Assembly (NCBI GenBank): GCA_002333425.1
Contig: DDBL01000025.1
Coordinates: 1-15,733 of the forward strand
Origin: Leptospiraceae bacterium UBA2033
GTDB lineage: Bacteria > Spirochaetota > Leptospiria > Leptospirales > Leptospiraceae
Direction of reading: 5' to 3'
DNA length: 15,733 bases
Positions 15,644 through 15,733 of this stretch are shown one piece after another. The notes under the pieces were generated by a model. The model made no database searches. It worked only from the letters and a program-made list of their open reading frames with translations, and was not told where the DNA came from. A program made the position numbers and the translations under genes. Positions within the stretch are counted from its first letter, which is position 1; each line of letters opens with the position of its first letter.

Positions 15644-15733
15644 TGGACTACTGCATAAAAAGTGGACACGAAATTAGGTTTCCGAAAGGAGACCCAGATG
15701 AGAGTATACACAAAAGAGTTTAAAATAGAGTCA
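15644..15733 (+). mobile_element. IS3-family insertion sequence, left end (runs off right edge)
   Basis: A sequence starting TGGACTACTG and continuing ATAAAAAGTGGACACGAAAT resembles the left inverted repeat of IS3-family elements, which carry a conserved GTGGACA block about 20 nt from the tip. About 25 bp later comes a strong AAAGGAG ribosome site and the first codons of an IS3-type OrfA. The exact boundary is estimated, and the right end and target duplication lie outside the window. Confidence 0.7.
15698..15733 (+). CDS. IS3-family transposase OrfA, N-terminal fragment
   Basis: Only 12 codons are in view (MRVYTKEFKIES). They match the start of the HTH OrfA proteins of IS3-family elements (typically R.YT.EFK.EAV). 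An AAAGGAG ribosome site lies 6 nt before the ATG. The protein would bind the IS ends and, after frameshifting with OrfB, form the transposase. Confidence 0.7.
   Translation, partial: MRVYTKEFKIES

Noticed and set aside
1..15733. CRISPR arrays, tRNA and rRNA genes
   Set aside because: No regularly spaced direct repeats, cloverleaf-like sequences or rRNA segments were seen; the repeats present are isolated palindromes.

Overview
This AT-rich window (low GC, A/T-heavy third codon positions) most probably comes from Leptospira or a close relative in the Leptospiraceae. The reasons are four predicted lipoproteins with short spirochaete-type lipoboxes (FSFC, LSFC, VISC, LYC), an imelysin lipoprotein of the LruB type next to a FecA-like TonB receptor (a pair I recall from Leptospira), an HTTM/vitamin K-dependent carboxylase-like protein (a family reported from pathogenic Leptospira), and caspase and FecR-domain lipoproteins. 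No database search was run, so species and orthology are judgement from sequence patterns.

Layout. Positions 1-1079 (minus) hold an open-ended multi-pass membrane protein that runs off the left edge. Positions 1263-4196 (minus) encode a periplasmic-propeller adenylyl cyclase. From 11564 down to about 4295 runs one minus-strand series: an NHL-repeat lipoprotein, an imelysin lipoprotein (LruB-like), a FecA-like TonB receptor, a two-TM/RCK channel of the CASTOR/POLLUX type, and a thiolase remnant cut down to its first 59 codons. Divergent from it, at 11652-12947 (plus), is the HTTM protein. The 87-bp gap between the divergent genes holds a 49-nt near-perfect palindrome whose centre matches the classical 19-bp Fur box at 14 of 19 positions. 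This makes the NHL/imelysin/TonB/HTTM group a candidate Fur-controlled iron (or metal-ligand) acquisition system. To the right, 15573-12962 (minus) encode two consecutive lipoproteins, a caspase-FecR fusion and a FecR-like protein. At the right edge (from about 15644, plus) an IS3-family element begins, with its left inverted repeat and the first codons of its OrfA.

The window is also rich in palindromes that genes do not explain. They include a 14-bp inverted repeat that puts the start codon of the channel gene in a hairpin loop, a 137-bp element with 'CCACAGAGGCAC' terminal inverted repeats between the NHL and imelysin genes, a C-run/G-run palindromic repeat inserted in frame inside the HTTM gene, a 36-nt perfect palindrome after the thiolase remnant, and a small CAGGCA/TGCCTG palindrome between the two right-hand lipoproteins.

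The working model is that iron limitation relieves a Fur-type repressor at 11596-11614. That would switch on outer-membrane uptake (TonB receptor), two surface or periplasmic lipoproteins (imelysin and NHL) and the inner-membrane HTTM protein. The cyclase and the caspase/FecR pair look like separate sensing and signalling units.
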